Notes: generated by a model from the sequence alone, not told the origin. A stretch of DNA of 64,000 nt from CAVPUA01 sp963828015 (GCA_963828015.1 CAWHCD010000008.1:1-64000); one strand, 5' to 3'; shown: positions 40,858 to 51,967, counted from the first letter of the stretch. A program made the numbers and translations.

Positions 40858-41704
40858 CCCGGGCACCTCGCCCGACCTACCGCCGGACCCCGAGCCGCTG
40901 CCCGCGCCGGTCTTCGACGCCCACACCCACCTCGACGCGATCGCCCAACGGGCCAAGGTCGAACCCGACCGCGCGTTCGTGGTCTCGGTGTTGGCCCGGG
41001 CCCGGGCGGTCGGCGTTACCCGCGTGATCACCGTGGCCGACTCGATGGCCTCCGCGCGCTGGTGTGTACAGGCCGCGCAGGAGCACCCTGACGTCTTCGC
41101 CGCGGTGGGCGTTCATCCGACCGAGATCAACACGATGAGCGACGCCGACTACGACGAGCTCGAAGCCCTGGCCGCGCATCCCAAGGTCGTCGCGATCGGG
41201 GAGACCGGGCTGGACTACCACTGGGACACCACCACGCCGGCCGCTCAGCAGGAGCATTTCCGCCGCCACATCGAGTTGGCCAAGCGCACCGGGCAGACCC
41301 TGATGATCCACGACCGCGAGGCGCACGAGGACGTGCTGCGGATCCTCGAGGAGCAGGGCGCGCCGGAGCGGGTGGTCTTCCACGCCTTCTCCGGTGACGT
41401 CGAGGTAGCCCGTCGCTGCGTCTCCGCCGGATATGTCCTATCTATCCCGGGAGTGGTGACGTTCACAAACGCGCCAACTTTGCGTGATGCCGCCGCTACG
41501 GTGCCGATGGGTCAACTGTTGGTTGAGACTGACGCGCCCTTTCTCACCCCGCACCCGTTCCGCGGACGACCCAACGCGCCGTATTTGCTGCCCCACACCT
41601 TGATCAAACTTGCGGAGACGATCGAGGTCCCACCGACCACCCTTGCCGACTCAATTCGGGCAAACGGGGCCCGACTCTTCGGGATTGACTTTACGCAAAA
41701 CTAA
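40850..41704 (+). CDS. tatD: TatD family metal-dependent hydrolase/DNase
   Basis: The 284-residue TIM-barrel protein has the metal motif FDAHTHLDA, AAVGVHPTEI, VAIGETGLDYHW with the metal Glu, VFHAFSGD and VETDAPFLTP with the Asp. Family members act as 3'-5' DNases or D-aminoacyl-tRNA-like hydrolases; the role in vivo is uncertain. GTG at 40850 overlaps the metG stop by 8 nt and removes an unlikely Pro/Ser-rich extension. The metG-tatD-rpfB order is the same in mycobacteria. Confidence 0.93.
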   Translation: MPDPGTSPDLPPDPEPLPAPVFDAHTHLDAIAQRAKVEPDRAFVVSVLARARAVGVTRVITVADSMASARWCVQAAQEHPDVFAAVGVHPTEINTMSDADYDELEALAAHPKVVAIGETGLDYHWDTTTPAAQQEHFRRHIELAKRTGQTLMIHDREAHEDVLRILEEQGAPERVVFHAFSGDVEVARRCVSAGYVLSIPGVVTFTNAPTLRDAAATVPMGQLLVETDAPFLTPHPFRGRPNAPYLLPHTLIKLAETIEVPPTTLADSIRANGARLFGIDFTQN

Positions 41705-41862
41705 CGCGACTATCGTGTTCTGCACTTCTCGCATTTGGCATTGCCGCAATCTTCTAGTTACCGTCTCGTGACCTCGCAGTACAACGCAATCGACAACTGG
41801 AAATCAGTTAATCGCGCAAACGCGACACGAAACGAAGATGACGAGCTAGGAGCTTTTTTCGC

Positions 41863-42978
41863 ATGCATCGCAGTATCAAATATGGCGTGGCCGCAGTAGC
41901 CGTGGCGGCTGCCGTCGGTGGCACCTTGGCCCTGACGACCTCGAGCGCCACCGCGGTGACGATCCAGGTCGACGGCGCCCCCCGCACCATCCACACCTCG
42001 GCCAAGAACGTCGGCGACGTGCTCAAGAAGGCCGGCTACACCCCAGGCAGCCACGACATCGTGGCGCCCGCGTTGACCACCAAGGTGCGCAAGGGCACCA
42101 CGATCGTCTACAAGCGCGGCCGGCTGCTCAATCTCGACGTCGATGGCACCCCTCGCGAGGTCTGGGTGACCGACTCGACGGTCTCAGCCGCGCTGGCCGA
42201 CCTGGGTTACGCCGACACCGCCTACACATCCGTGTCGCGTGATAAGCGCCTCCCGCTGACCGCGACGGCAATCTCGATCCGTTCCCCGAAGACGGTCCAC
42301 CTTGTCCATGACGGGACGAACGCGGCGGTTACCACGACCGACCTGACCGTGGCTGACCTGGTCAAGGACGAGGCCGTCACCGTTGGCGCCGAGGACATCG
42401 TCACCCCGGCGCAGACCGCGGCGATCACCGATGGCGCGACGATCACCGTGCAGCGCGTCACCCATCAGCCCCTGACCCAGAGCGAGCCGGTCGCCTTCCC
42501 GACCACGAACCAGAACGACGCCAGCCTCACGGTCGGCACGTCCGCGATCGTGACCAAGGGCGTGAACGGCGCCGACACCGTGACCTACGACGGCGTCTAT
42601 GTCGACGGGGTGCTGAGCAGCAAGACCGAGACCGCGCGCGTCCACACCGTGCCCGCCAAGGCCCAGGTGGTCAATGTCGGCACCGCCCCCAAGCCAGCCG
42701 TGGCCGCGACGCCGGCCGCCAGTGCGCCGGCCTCGACCTCGGGTCTGAACTGGGACGCCGTGGCCGCCTGCGAGTCCGGCGGTAACTGGGCGATCAACAC
42801 CGGCAACGGCTACTACGGCGGACTGCAGTTCAACATCAGCACCTGGTTGTCCAACGGGGGCGGCGCCTACGCCGCGCGGCCCGACCTGGCCAGCAAGGCC
42901 GCCCAGATCGCAGTCGCCAGCAACCTGTACGCCGCTCGGGGTAGTTCGCCCTGGCCGGTCTGCGGTCAGCGCCTCTGA
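41863..42978 (+). CDS. rpfB: resuscitation-promoting factor RpfB
   Basis: The 371-residue exported protein has an N-terminal membrane/signal segment (IKYGVAAVAVAAAVGGTLAL). Three DUF348 repeats follow, beginning near TIQVDGAPRTIHTS, NLDVDGTPREVWVT and VHLVHDGTNAAVTT. Next come a G5 domain (about residues 200-275), an Ala/Pro linker and a C-terminal Rpf lysozyme-like domain. The catalytic Glu is in VAACESGGNWAINTG, and the last Cys is in WPVCGQRL. Rpf proteins cleave peptidoglycan and help cells leave dormancy. GGAG stands about 10 nt before the ATG. A separate promoter is expected in the AT-rich 158 nt after tatD. Confidence 0.96.
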   Translation: MHRSIKYGVAAVAVAAAVGGTLALTTSSATAVTIQVDGAPRTIHTSAKNVGDVLKKAGYTPGSHDIVAPALTTKVRKGTTIVYKRGRLLNLDVDGTPREVWVTDSTVSAALADLGYADTAYTSVSRDKRLPLTATAISIRSPKTVHLVHDGTNAAVTTTDLTVADLVKDEAVTVGAEDIVTPAQTAAITDGATITVQRVTHQPLTQSEPVAFPTTNQNDASLTVGTSAIVTKGVNGADTVTYDGVYVDGVLSSKTETARVHTVPAKAQVVNVGTAPKPAVAATPAASAPASTSGLNWDAVAACESGGNWAINTGNGYYGGLQFNISTWLSNGGGAYAARPDLASKAAQIAVASNLYAARGSSPWPVCGQRL

Positions 42979-43144
42979 CCCCGGAGTGATTCGCCGGGAT
43001 TGCCCCGAAAAAAACCGCGAAACGCGCCACTTGGACTCGCCAACATCGACGTTTCCCGTTATGGTCCTGTGATCTGGACCGGAGCTCGCGACGCTGCTGG
43101 CACGGCAACAGATTTCCGATGACAGAAAGCTGGGAGAGCGCCGC

Positions 43145-44305
43145 GTGCGTCGCAGTCTGAAGTATGGCCTCTACGCCGCCGTGCTGGCGGGGGTCGTCGG
43201 AGCGACGGTGGCCTGGGTCGGCGTCGACAAGACGGTCACGGTGGAGGTCGACGGGCAGACGCGGCAGGTGCACACGGTGTCCGGCAACGTCCGGGGCACC
43301 CTGGCCGCGGCCGGTTACACGATCGGTGCCCACGATCTCGTCGCTCCCGCACCCGACGCGCAGATCGGCAACGGCGCCCGGATCGTCCTCAAGCGCGGCC
43401 GGTTGCTGCACTTGAGCCTCGACGGGGTTCAGCGCGATCTCTGGGTCACCGATCCCACGGTCTCGGCCGCGATGCTGGACCTCGGCTTTCCGACCGCGTC
43501 CTTCACCTCGGTCTCGCGGGACAAGCGGTTGCCGCTGACCCCTACCGACATCGCGGTGTTGGCGCCGAAATCGGTCACGGTCGTCGCCGGCGGTAAGACC
43601 CAGACGGTGAGTACGACCGACCCGACGGTGGCCGACCTCCTGGCCGATCTCGGCATCACCTACGGACCGAGTGATTCGATCAGTCCGTCCATTCAGTCCT
43701 CGTTGACCGACGGCGGCACGGTGACGGTCCAGACGGTCACCACCGGACAGGTCACCACGACGGTGCCATTGCCGTTCACGGTGACCCAGAACAAGGACGC
43801 CACGCTGGCCACCGGCGCCACCACGGTGGTAACCGCCGGGAAGGCCGGCACGCAGCAGGTCACCTACGCGGTCGTCTACGTCGACGGGGTCGCGACCGGG
43901 CAGACCATCCTCTCGAGCACCGTCCTGACCCCGCCGACCAACCAGGTCGTGAACGTCGGCACCAAACCGGCGGCGCCCGTGGTCACCGCTCCCATCGTGG
44001 TCGACCCCGGATCGGCGCAGGCCATCGCCCAGCAGATGCTGCTGGCGCGTGGATGGGGCGACGACCAGTTCTCCTGCCTGATCCAGATCTGGAACCGTGA
44101 AAGCGGCTGGCGGGTGAACGCCGCCAACGCCAGTGGGGCCTACGGCATCCCGCAGGCGCTGCCCGGCAGCAAGATGAGTGCCTATGGCGCTGATTGGCAG
44201 ACCAACCCGGCGACGCAGATCGCCTGGGGGCTGGCCTACATCGCCGGCCGATACAGCACTCCTTGTGGTGCCTGGAGCAGCTGGCAAGCCCACGGCTGGT
44301 ACTGA
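43145..44305 (+). CDS. RpfB-like protein with a different C-terminal transglycosylase domain
   Basis: The 386-residue product is a clear paralogue of the preceding RpfB in its first ~290 residues: signal/anchor helix, three DUF348 repeats (TVEVDGQTRQVHTV, HLSLDGVQRDLWVT, TVVAGGKTQTVSTT) and a G5 domain. The shared tract VSRDKRLPLT is identical. The C-terminus, however, is not an Rpf domain. It reads CLIQIWNRESGWRVNAANAS, then GAYGIPQALPGSKM and WSSWQAHGWY, which resembles the soluble lytic transglycosylase or aggregation-promoting-factor type. The catalytic Glu would be in RESGW. The gene starts with GTG and its end overlaps rsmA. Confidence 0.9.
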   Translation: MRRSLKYGLYAAVLAGVVGATVAWVGVDKTVTVEVDGQTRQVHTVSGNVRGTLAAAGYTIGAHDLVAPAPDAQIGNGARIVLKRGRLLHLSLDGVQRDLWVTDPTVSAAMLDLGFPTASFTSVSRDKRLPLTPTDIAVLAPKSVTVVAGGKTQTVSTTDPTVADLLADLGITYGPSDSISPSIQSSLTDGGTVTVQTVTTGQVTTTVPLPFTVTQNKDATLATGATTVVTAGKAGTQQVTYAVVYVDGVATGQTILSSTVLTPPTNQVVNVGTKPAAPVVTAPIVVDPGSAQAIAQQMLLARGWGDDQFSCLIQIWNRESGWRVNAANASGAYGIPQALPGSKMSAYGADWQTNPATQIAWGLAYIAGRYSTPCGAWSSWQAHGWY

Positions 44306-45176
44306 GCCGGCCGACCTGAACCCGCTCCTCGGGCCGGTCGACATCCGGACGCTGGCCGACATGCTGGACCTGCGCCCGACCAAGGCACTGGGGCAGAACT
44401 TCGTGCACGACGCCAATACCGTGCGCCGCATCGTGACCGCGGCCCAGCTCGGCGACGGTGAGCATGTGCTGGAGGTCGGGCCGGGCCTGGGTTCATTGAC
44501 GCTCGGACTGTTGGCCGCCGGACATCCGGTGAGCGCGGTCGAGATCGATCCCCGCCTCGCCCGCGCACTGCCGGAAACAGTCGCGACGCGTCAGCCTCAG
44601 GCGTTGTCGCGGCTGAGCGTGATCGAGGCTGACGCGCTGACCGTCCAAGACGTGGTAGGCCGGCCGACCGCCCTGGTCGCAAATCTGCCCTACAACACCT
44701 CGGTCCCGATCCTGCTCCACCTGTTACAGACCCTGCCCAGCCTGCGCAGCGCCCTGGTCATGGTCCAGGCCGAAGTAGCCGAGCGTTTGGCGGCCCCGCC
44801 GGGGTCCAGGGTCTACGGCGTCCCCAGCGCGAAGCTGGCCTGGTTTGCGCAGGCATCGCAGGCCGGCTCGGTACCCCGCGCGGTCTTCTGGCCGGTCCCC
44901 AACGTCGATTCCGGCCTGGTTCGGGTGCGCTGTCGACCGAGCCCGACCGCGGCGCCGCGGCGGGAGGTCTTCGCGGTGATCGACGCGGCCTTCGCGCAAC
45001 GGCGCAAGATGCTGCGTTCGGCGCTGGCTGGGTGGGCCGGTTCTCCGACGGCGGCCGTGCGCGTTCTCACCGCCGCTGGCGTCGACCCCTCCGCGCGCGG
45101 GGAGACGCTCGACATCGAGGCCTTCGTGCGAATTGCGTCAGCTCGCGCGGCGGGCGCGGGTACCGGCCAGGAGTAG
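44268..45176 (+). CDS. rsmA: 16S rRNA (adenine1518/1519-N6)-dimethyltransferase RsmA (KsgA)
   Basis: RsmA dimethylates two adenines near the 3' end of 16S rRNA late in 30S assembly. The protein shows the family opening PTKALGQNFVHD, the SAM motif VLEVGPGLGSLTLGLL, the catalytic NLPYNTSVPILLH and FFxPxP-like VFWPVPNVDSGLV. The start is uncertain. Similarity needs residues before the ATG at 44361, so GTG at 44268 (302 residues, overlapping the upstream gene by 38 nt) is used. A CTG at 44316 is another option. It overlaps the convergent gene by 39 nt. Confidence 0.9.
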   Translation: MPGAAGKPTAGTEPADLNPLLGPVDIRTLADMLDLRPTKALGQNFVHDANTVRRIVTAAQLGDGEHVLEVGPGLGSLTLGLLAAGHPVSAVEIDPRLARALPETVATRQPQALSRLSVIEADALTVQDVVGRPTALVANLPYNTSVPILLHLLQTLPSLRSALVMVQAEVAERLAAPPGSRVYGVPSAKLAWFAQASQAGSVPRAVFWPVPNVDSGLVRVRCRPSPTAAPRREVFAVIDAAFAQRRKMLRSALAGWAGSPTAAVRVLTAAGVDPSARGETLDIEAFVRIASARAAGAGTGQE

Positions 45177-45890
45177 ACCGACCGCCACCAATGCGGCCGC
45201 GCCGACGGCCACGATTCGGCCGGCGTTGGAGCTGCGCACCGGTGTTCCGGCGAGCTGGATCGTAGGCGCGGTACGGGTCGGGCTGGGGGACTCATCGGGA
45301 TAGCCCGCTTCGGCCGAGCTCGGGTCGGGTGGGCGCACCTCGCCGCTGACCGCCGGCGCGGTCAACGCGGCTGAGACCTGCGCGTGGGCCAGCGCGACGC
45401 TCGTCGGACGCGGTGGAGCGGAGGTAGCGGCTGAGCTGCTCGACTTGGCCGCACTAGATGATTGGGTGGTCTTGCCCGATCCGGGAGCGATCGCCAGCGA
45501 TGCGGTCGAGGACGGGGCCGGGTGGGGCGTCGACGCCGTCGTGGAGGGCGTCGACTCGACCGTTGGTTGGGTGGGAGTCACGGTGGGCGTAGGCGTGGAC
45601 GTGTCGGTCGGTGTCAGCGTGTCGGTCGGTGTGGGGATGCACGTGTCATCAACGGCCTGCGCCAGCAGGGCGGCAATCGGAGGAAGCAGCGGGTCCACCG
45701 GATCGCCCGGCACGACTGGGGGCGCGGGGGTATCGGTTGTGGTCGACGTGCAGGCAGTCGGGTCGTCGAGCAGGACGTGTCGTTCGCTCGCGCTGGCCGG
45801 GCCGATGGCCAGCAGGCCGAGAATCGCAAAGACCCCGAGGACGCCAAAAAACATCGCAACAACGCGATGTGGCCGGCCCCGAACGATCAC
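45138..45890 (-). CDS. exported Pro/Thr/Ser-rich protein with C-terminal membrane anchor
   Basis: I do not recognise a named family. The 250-residue product has a signal peptide (MFFGVLGVFAILGLLAIGPASA after a basic start). A short region with two Cys (CTST...DDTC) follows, then a long Thr/Pro and Ser/Ala-rich stalk (TPTDTLTPTDTSTPTPTVTP) of the kind that is often O-mannosylated. A C-terminal helix (IVAVGAAALVAVGLLLAG) with an Arg-rich tail completes it. It is probably displayed on the cell surface, and the pmt in this window could modify such a stalk. The start is either GTG 45890 or ATG 45854. Confidence 0.75.
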   Translation of the reverse strand: MIVRGRPHRVVAMFFGVLGVFAILGLLAIGPASASERHVLLDDPTACTSTTTDTPAPPVVPGDPVDPLLPPIAALLAQAVDDTCIPTPTDTLTPTDTSTPTPTVTPTQPTVESTPSTTASTPHPAPSSTASLAIAPGSGKTTQSSSAAKSSSSAATSAPPRPTSVALAHAQVSAALTAPAVSGEVRPPDPSSAEAGYPDESPSPTRTAPTIQLAGTPVRSSNAGRIVAVGAAALVAVGLLLAGTRARRAS

Positions 45891-45953
45891 TCCTACTAAT
45901 TACCCGATGAGGAGTTGGATCTTCGTTGGTAGGTCTTGACTGTCGGGAGTCTC

Positions 45954-46934
45954 TCAGCTTCGCCCTTGGAACAGGCTGGTGACCGAGCCGTCCTCGAAGA
46001 CCTCGCGAATCGCCCGCGCCAACAGCGGCGCGATCGACAAGACCGTGAGTTTGTCGAATGTTTTGTCCTCTGTGATCGGCAAACTGTTCGTGACTATGAC
46101 CTCGCTCACACGGCTGTTCTTGAGGCTGTCGGTGGCCGGGGCGGAGAAGATCCCGTGGGTCGCTGCGATGATCACATCAGTCGCGCCATTGGCGAACAAC
46201 AGCTCCGATGCCTTAACGATCGAGCCACCGGTGTCGATCATGTCGTCGATCAGCAGGCAGACCCGGTTCTGAATGTCGCCGACCACGCGGTTGGCTACGA
46301 CCTGGTTGGCCACGTGCGGGTCGCGCGTCTTGTGCACGAAGGCGATCGGCCGGCCACCGAGTTCGTCGGCCCACTGCTCGGCCACCCGAACCCGGCCCGT
46401 GTCGGGGGACACCACGGTGAGGTTCTCGGACCCGTACTTGTTCTTGACGTACCGGGCCAGCAATGGCAGCGCGAAGAGGTGGTCGACGGGACCGTCGAAG
46501 AAACCCTGGATCTGCGCGGTGTGCAGGTCGATGGCCATCAGCCGGTCGGCCCCGGCGGTCTTGTACAGGTCGGCGATCAGCCGGGCCGAAATCGGCTCAC
46601 GCCCGCGATGCTTCTTGTCCTGGCGCGCGTAGGGATAGAACGGCATGACCACGGTGATCCGCTTGGCCGAGGCGCGCTTGAGGGCATCTACGAGCACCAG
46701 GCTCTCCATCACCCACTCGTTGATGGGCGTCGTGAAGGACTGGATCACGAACGCGTCGGTGCCGCGAACGGATTCGTCGGGCTTGATGAAGGTCTCGCCG
46801 TTGGCGAAGTCGCGTGCGGTCACCGGAGTGAGCGTCACGCCGATCTCAGAGGCGATCTGCTCGGCCAGCAGCGGATAGGCCCGCCCGGACAACAGCACCA
46901 GGCTCTTGCGACCGGCGACCTGCAACGTACTCAC
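45954..46934 (-). CDS. prs: ribose-phosphate pyrophosphokinase
   Basis: Prs makes PRPP from ribose 5-phosphate and ATP for nucleotide, His and Trp synthesis; in actinobacteria PRPP also feeds decaprenyl-phosphoarabinose. The 326-residue protein has FANGETFIKPDESVRGTDAF, the flexible ATP loop PYARQDKKHRGREPI, and the PRPP-binding LLIDDMIDTGGSIVKA. GTG at 46934 overlaps the glmU stop by GTGA, so glmU-prs are one operon, as in mycobacteria. Confidence 0.97.
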   Translation of the reverse strand: MSTLQVAGRKSLVLLSGRAYPLLAEQIASEIGVTLTPVTARDFANGETFIKPDESVRGTDAFVIQSFTTPINEWVMESLVLVDALKRASAKRITVVMPFYPYARQDKKHRGREPISARLIADLYKTAGADRLMAIDLHTAQIQGFFDGPVDHLFALPLLARYVKNKYGSENLTVVSPDTGRVRVAEQWADELGGRPIAFVHKTRDPHVANQVVANRVVGDIQNRVCLLIDDMIDTGGSIVKASELLFANGATDVIIAATHGIFSAPATDSLKNSRVSEVIVTNSLPITEDKTFDKLTVLSIAPLLARAIREVFEDGSVTSLFQGRS

Positions 46935-48391
46935 GAGCTGTCCCCTTCGTCAGTGTTCGCCTCTTGGCTCTTCTGCGCAGCCAATGCCGCCGGGGTGCCC
47001 GCCCGGCGCTGCTCCACCCAGCCTGCCACGTTGTGCTGCCGAGCGCGGGCGATGGCCATTGCTCCCGGGGGGACATCCTCGGTGATCACCGAGCCGGCGG
47101 CGGTGTAGGCGCCGTCCCCGACATGCACCGGGGCGACGAACATGTTGTCGGCCCCGGTCCGGGCGTGGTTGCCGATTGTGCTGCGGTGCTTGGCCACTCC
47201 GTCGTAGTTGACGAAGACCGTCGCGGCGCCGATGTTGGTGTATTCGCCGATGGTCGCGTCGCCCACGTAGGTCAGGTGTGGCACCTTGCTGCCGACGCCG
47301 ACCTCGCTGCCCTTGATCTCGACGTAGGTGCCGACGTGGACCCCATCGGCCAGCACGGTGCCTGGACGCAGGTAGGCGAAAGGCCCGACGGTGACCCCGG
47401 CGCCGACGCGTACCTGGTTGGCCACGACCCGGTCGAGCCGGCTGTCCGACCCGACGACGGTATCGGTCAGCGTGCTGAATGGGCCGATCTGGGCGCCGCC
47501 GGCGATGCTGGTGCTGCCGCGCAGCTCGACGCTTGAGGAGATGGTCACGTCGGCCTCGATGCGGACGTCGGCGTCGACCCACGTCGAGGACGGGTCGAGC
47601 ACAGTCACACCGGCCAGCATGTGCGCGCGGAGCAGTCGGTCGTTGTAGACGCGGGCCGCCGCGGCCAGTTGGACCCGGTCGTTGACGCCGGCCGTCTCGG
47701 CCTCGGGGGCGGTGACGGCATGTACCGGGAGACCGTCGGCGACGCAGATCTTGATCACGTCGGGCAGGTACTGCTCGCCCTGGGCGTTGTCGGTCGTCAC
47801 GCGGCGCAGCGCGTCGCGCAGGATGGCGGCGTCGAAGGCGTAGACGCCGGCCGCGATCTCGTCGATCTCGAGCTGGGCGGCGGTCGCGTCCTTGTGCTCG
47901 ACGACGTCGCGGACCAGCCCGCGCTCATCGCGAATCACCCGTCCGTAGCCGCTCGGATCGGCCACTCGGCTGGTCAGAATGGTCGCGGCGGCGCCCCGGT
48001 GCGTGTGCACCAACTCGGCCAGCGTCTGGGCGTTGAGCAGGGGAGCATCGCCGGGGAGGACGACCACGGTGCCGGTCACTGCGTCATCGAGCGCCACCCC
48101 GACCGCGTGGCCGGTGCCCAGCTGCTGGGCCTGCACCGCGACGCGCGCCGTCGGGTCGATCTCGTGCAGGTGAGCGGTCACCTCCTCCCGCCGGTGGCCG
48201 ACCACGACGATCGTCCGCCCGGCTTGCAGGGGGCGCGCAGCGGCGAGGGCATGGCCCAGTAGCGAACGTCCGGCGAACCCGTGCAGAACCTTGGGTGCCC
48301 GAGTGGACTTCATCCGGCTGCCCTCGCCCGCGGCGAGGATGATGACTGCCGCGGGTGGGGTCGGGCTTGCTGTCGGGGTCACTGTGCTCAC
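46931..48391 (-). CDS. glmU: bifunctional GlmU, UDP-N-acetylglucosamine pyrophosphorylase
   Basis: GlmU acetylates glucosamine 1-phosphate and then uridylates it to UDP-GlcNAc for peptidoglycan. The 486-residue protein has the N-terminal uridylyltransferase motif AVIILAAGEGSRMKS with PKVLH following, then QQLGTGHAV and GEQYLPD. A left-handed beta-helix of hexapeptide repeats follows, with acetyltransferase residues in YVGDATIGEYTNIGA and VNYDGVAKHRSTIGN. GTG at 48391 is used. The open frame continues upstream through the tRNA-Gln and is not coding there. Confidence 0.97.
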   Translation of the reverse strand: MSTVTPTASPTPPAAVIILAAGEGSRMKSTRAPKVLHGFAGRSLLGHALAAARPLQAGRTIVVVGHRREEVTAHLHEIDPTARVAVQAQQLGTGHAVGVALDDAVTGTVVVLPGDAPLLNAQTLAELVHTHRGAAATILTSRVADPSGYGRVIRDERGLVRDVVEHKDATAAQLEIDEIAAGVYAFDAAILRDALRRVTTDNAQGEQYLPDVIKICVADGLPVHAVTAPEAETAGVNDRVQLAAAARVYNDRLLRAHMLAGVTVLDPSSTWVDADVRIEADVTISSSVELRGSTSIAGGAQIGPFSTLTDTVVGSDSRLDRVVANQVRVGAGVTVGPFAYLRPGTVLADGVHVGTYVEIKGSEVGVGSKVPHLTYVGDATIGEYTNIGAATVFVNYDGVAKHRSTIGNHARTGADNMFVAPVHVGDGAYTAAGSVITEDVPPGAMAIARARQHNVAGWVEQRRAGTPAALAAQKSQEANTDEGDSS

Positions 48392-48425
48392 CGTGGGCTC
48401 GGGCCTCCAGTCGACGTCAGCGCGC

Positions 48426-48501
48426 TGGCTGGGGGACTCGGACTCGAACCGAGACTGCAAGGCACCAAAGGCCTGCGGGCTGCCAATTACCCCATCCCCC
48501 A
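48426..48501 (-). tRNA. tRNA-Gln (anticodon UUG)
   Basis: The minus strand reads TGGGGGA...TCCCCCA as the acceptor stem, then discriminator G and an encoded CCA. The D-arm is GGGT/GCCC, the anticodon loop CTTTGGT gives UUG, and the T-arm is CTCGG TTCGAGT CCGAG. Unlike the other two tRNAs in the window it has the CCA end in the DNA. Confidence 0.94.
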
Positions 48502-48626
48502 TCGCGCGGGCCCAGCCTACCGAGCGTCCGGCAAAGTGCTGAGCGCTAGTGGCCCGCCGGTGTCCGAGCAGGTTACGCTTGCGTAGGTTATGGACCGGGA
48601 CCGAACTCGGCGATCGAGGAGAGGTC

Positions 48627-49568
48627 GTGCCCACGTTGACGTCGGTCCTGGAACCTGCGCCCTCCGGCCCCAAGCCGGTTCTCGAGGGGCAGAAGAAGCG
48701 CGGCGAGCAAATCGTGCTCTATCTCTTCGTCATCGTGCCGTTCCTGGCCGTGCTCGCCGCCGTCCCGATCGCCTGGGGCTGGGGACTGAGCTGGCTCGAC
48801 CTCGCCCTGATGGTGATCTTCTACGCCATCTCCGGGCTCGGCATCACGGTCGGCTATCACCGCTACTTCACCCATTCCTCGTTCAAGGCCGTCCGTGGCC
48901 TCAAGATCGGCCTGGCGATCGCGGGCAGCCTGGCCATCGAGGGACCGGTGATCCGCTGGGTCGCCGATCATCGCCGCCACCACGCGTTCAGTGACAAGGA
49001 CGGCGATCCACACTCGCCGTGGCGCTACGGCGAGACGCGTTCGGCGCTGCTCAAGGGACTTTTCCACGCCCACATCGGCTGGCTCTTCGACCTGGAGCAC
49101 ACCAACCAGGACAAGTTCGCGCCCGACCTGCTGGCCGACCCGGACCTGCGGCGCATCGACCGCAACTTCCCGCTGTGGGGGGCGATCTCCCTGTTCCTGC
49201 CGGCCCTGCTCGGCGGGCTGCTCACCTGGTCCTGGATCGGTGCGCTGACGGCGTTTTTCTGGGCGTCGCTGGTGCGCGTATGCGTCTTGCACCACGTCAC
49301 CTGGTCGATCAACTCGATCTGCCACACGGCGGGGAATCGACCGTTCTCCGCCCGCGACCGCAGCACCAACTTCTGGCCCCTGGCGATCCCGAGCTTCGGC
49401 GAGAGCTGGCACAACCTGCACCACGCCGACCCGACGGCGGCCCGCCACGGAGTGCTGCGCGGCCAGGTTGATGAGTCGGCCCGGGTCATCTGGCTGTTCG
49501 AGAAGCTGGGCTGGGCAAGCGACGTGCGCTGGACGAACAGCGATCGGGTCGCCAAGCTGCGGGCCTGA
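48627..49568 (+). CDS. acyl-CoA/fatty acid delta-9 desaturase
   Basis: The 313-residue membrane di-iron enzyme has the three histidine boxes HRYFTH, HRRHH and HNLHH and four hydrophobic helices. It introduces a cis double bond into stearoyl- or palmitoyl-CoA using an electron-transfer partner, as mycobacterial DesA3 does. GTG at 48627 follows GAGGAGAGG. The TetR gene starts 2 nt after its stop and may regulate it. Confidence 0.93.
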   Translation: MPTLTSVLEPAPSGPKPVLEGQKKRGEQIVLYLFVIVPFLAVLAAVPIAWGWGLSWLDLALMVIFYAISGLGITVGYHRYFTHSSFKAVRGLKIGLAIAGSLAIEGPVIRWVADHRRHHAFSDKDGDPHSPWRYGETRSALLKGLFHAHIGWLFDLEHTNQDKFAPDLLADPDLRRIDRNFPLWGAISLFLPALLGGLLTWSWIGALTAFFWASLVRVCVLHHVTWSINSICHTAGNRPFSARDRSTNFWPLAIPSFGESWHNLHHADPTAARHGVLRGQVDESARVIWLFEKLGWASDVRWTNSDRVAKLRA

Positions 49569-49570
49569 GC

Positions 49571-50209
49571 ATGCCCGATTCCGACGGGCGGCCCCGCGTC
49601 CGGATGACCGGCCGTGAGCGGCGTGAGCAGCTGCTCGATGTCGGCCGAGCGCTCTTTGCCGAACGCGGCTTCGAAGCGACCTCGATTGAGGAGATCGCGG
49701 CCCGGGCGGGGGTCAGCAAGCCAGTGGTCTACGAGCACTTCGGCGGCAAGGAGGGGCTCTACGCCGTAGTGGTCGACCGCGAGATGCAGTCACTGCTGGG
49801 ACGTTTCACCGGCGCGTTGACCGCAGGTACGCCCAAGGAGATGCTCGAGCAGGCGGCCTTGGTGCTACTGACCTACATCGAGGACGAATCCGACGGCTTC
49901 CGCGTCTTGAGCCGCGACTCCCCGGTTGCGTCGGGCACCGGAACGTTCTCCTCGCTGCTCAGCGACATCGCCAGCCAGGTGGAGTACATCCTGGCCCGTG
50001 AGTTCGCCCGCCTTGGCTTTCAGAGCAAGCTCGCTCCGATGTATTCGCAGATGCTGGTCGGCATGGTCGCCCTGACCGGCCAGTGGTGGCTCGAGGTGCG
50101 CAAGCCCCGTCGCGAGGAGGTGGCCGCGCACCTGGTGAACCTGGGCTGGAACGGGCTGCACGGTCTGGAACCCCGACCGAAGCTCAGCATCAAACCGCGC
50201 TCGGTGTAG
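49571..50209 (+). CDS. TetR-family transcriptional regulator
   Basis: The 212-residue protein has the N-terminal TetR helix-turn-helix (RREQLLDVGRALFAERGF, IEEIAARAGVSKPVVYEHFG) and a helical ligand domain. It is co-transcribed with the desaturase, so it may sense acyl-CoA or lipid state, by inference from position only. In mycobacteria a TetR gene (Rv1019) stands next to glmU at the same place. Confidence 0.92.
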   Translation: MPDSDGRPRVRMTGRERREQLLDVGRALFAERGFEATSIEEIAARAGVSKPVVYEHFGGKEGLYAVVVDREMQSLLGRFTGALTAGTPKEMLEQAALVLLTYIEDESDGFRVLSRDSPVASGTGTFSSLLSDIASQVEYILAREFARLGFQSKLAPMYSQMLVGMVALTGQWWLEVRKPRREEVAAHLVNLGWNGLHGLEPRPKLSIKPRSV

Positions 50210-50218
50210 CGGGCGCAA

Positions 50219-51966
<1,748 letters not shown>

Positions 51967-51967
<1 letters not shown>

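Noticed and set aside
41705..43144. A cyclic di-AMP (ydaO-type) riboswitch upstream of either rpf gene
   Set aside because: These riboswitches are known before actinobacterial wall-hydrolase genes. Neither leader (158 and 166 nt) shows the expected conserved core by eye.
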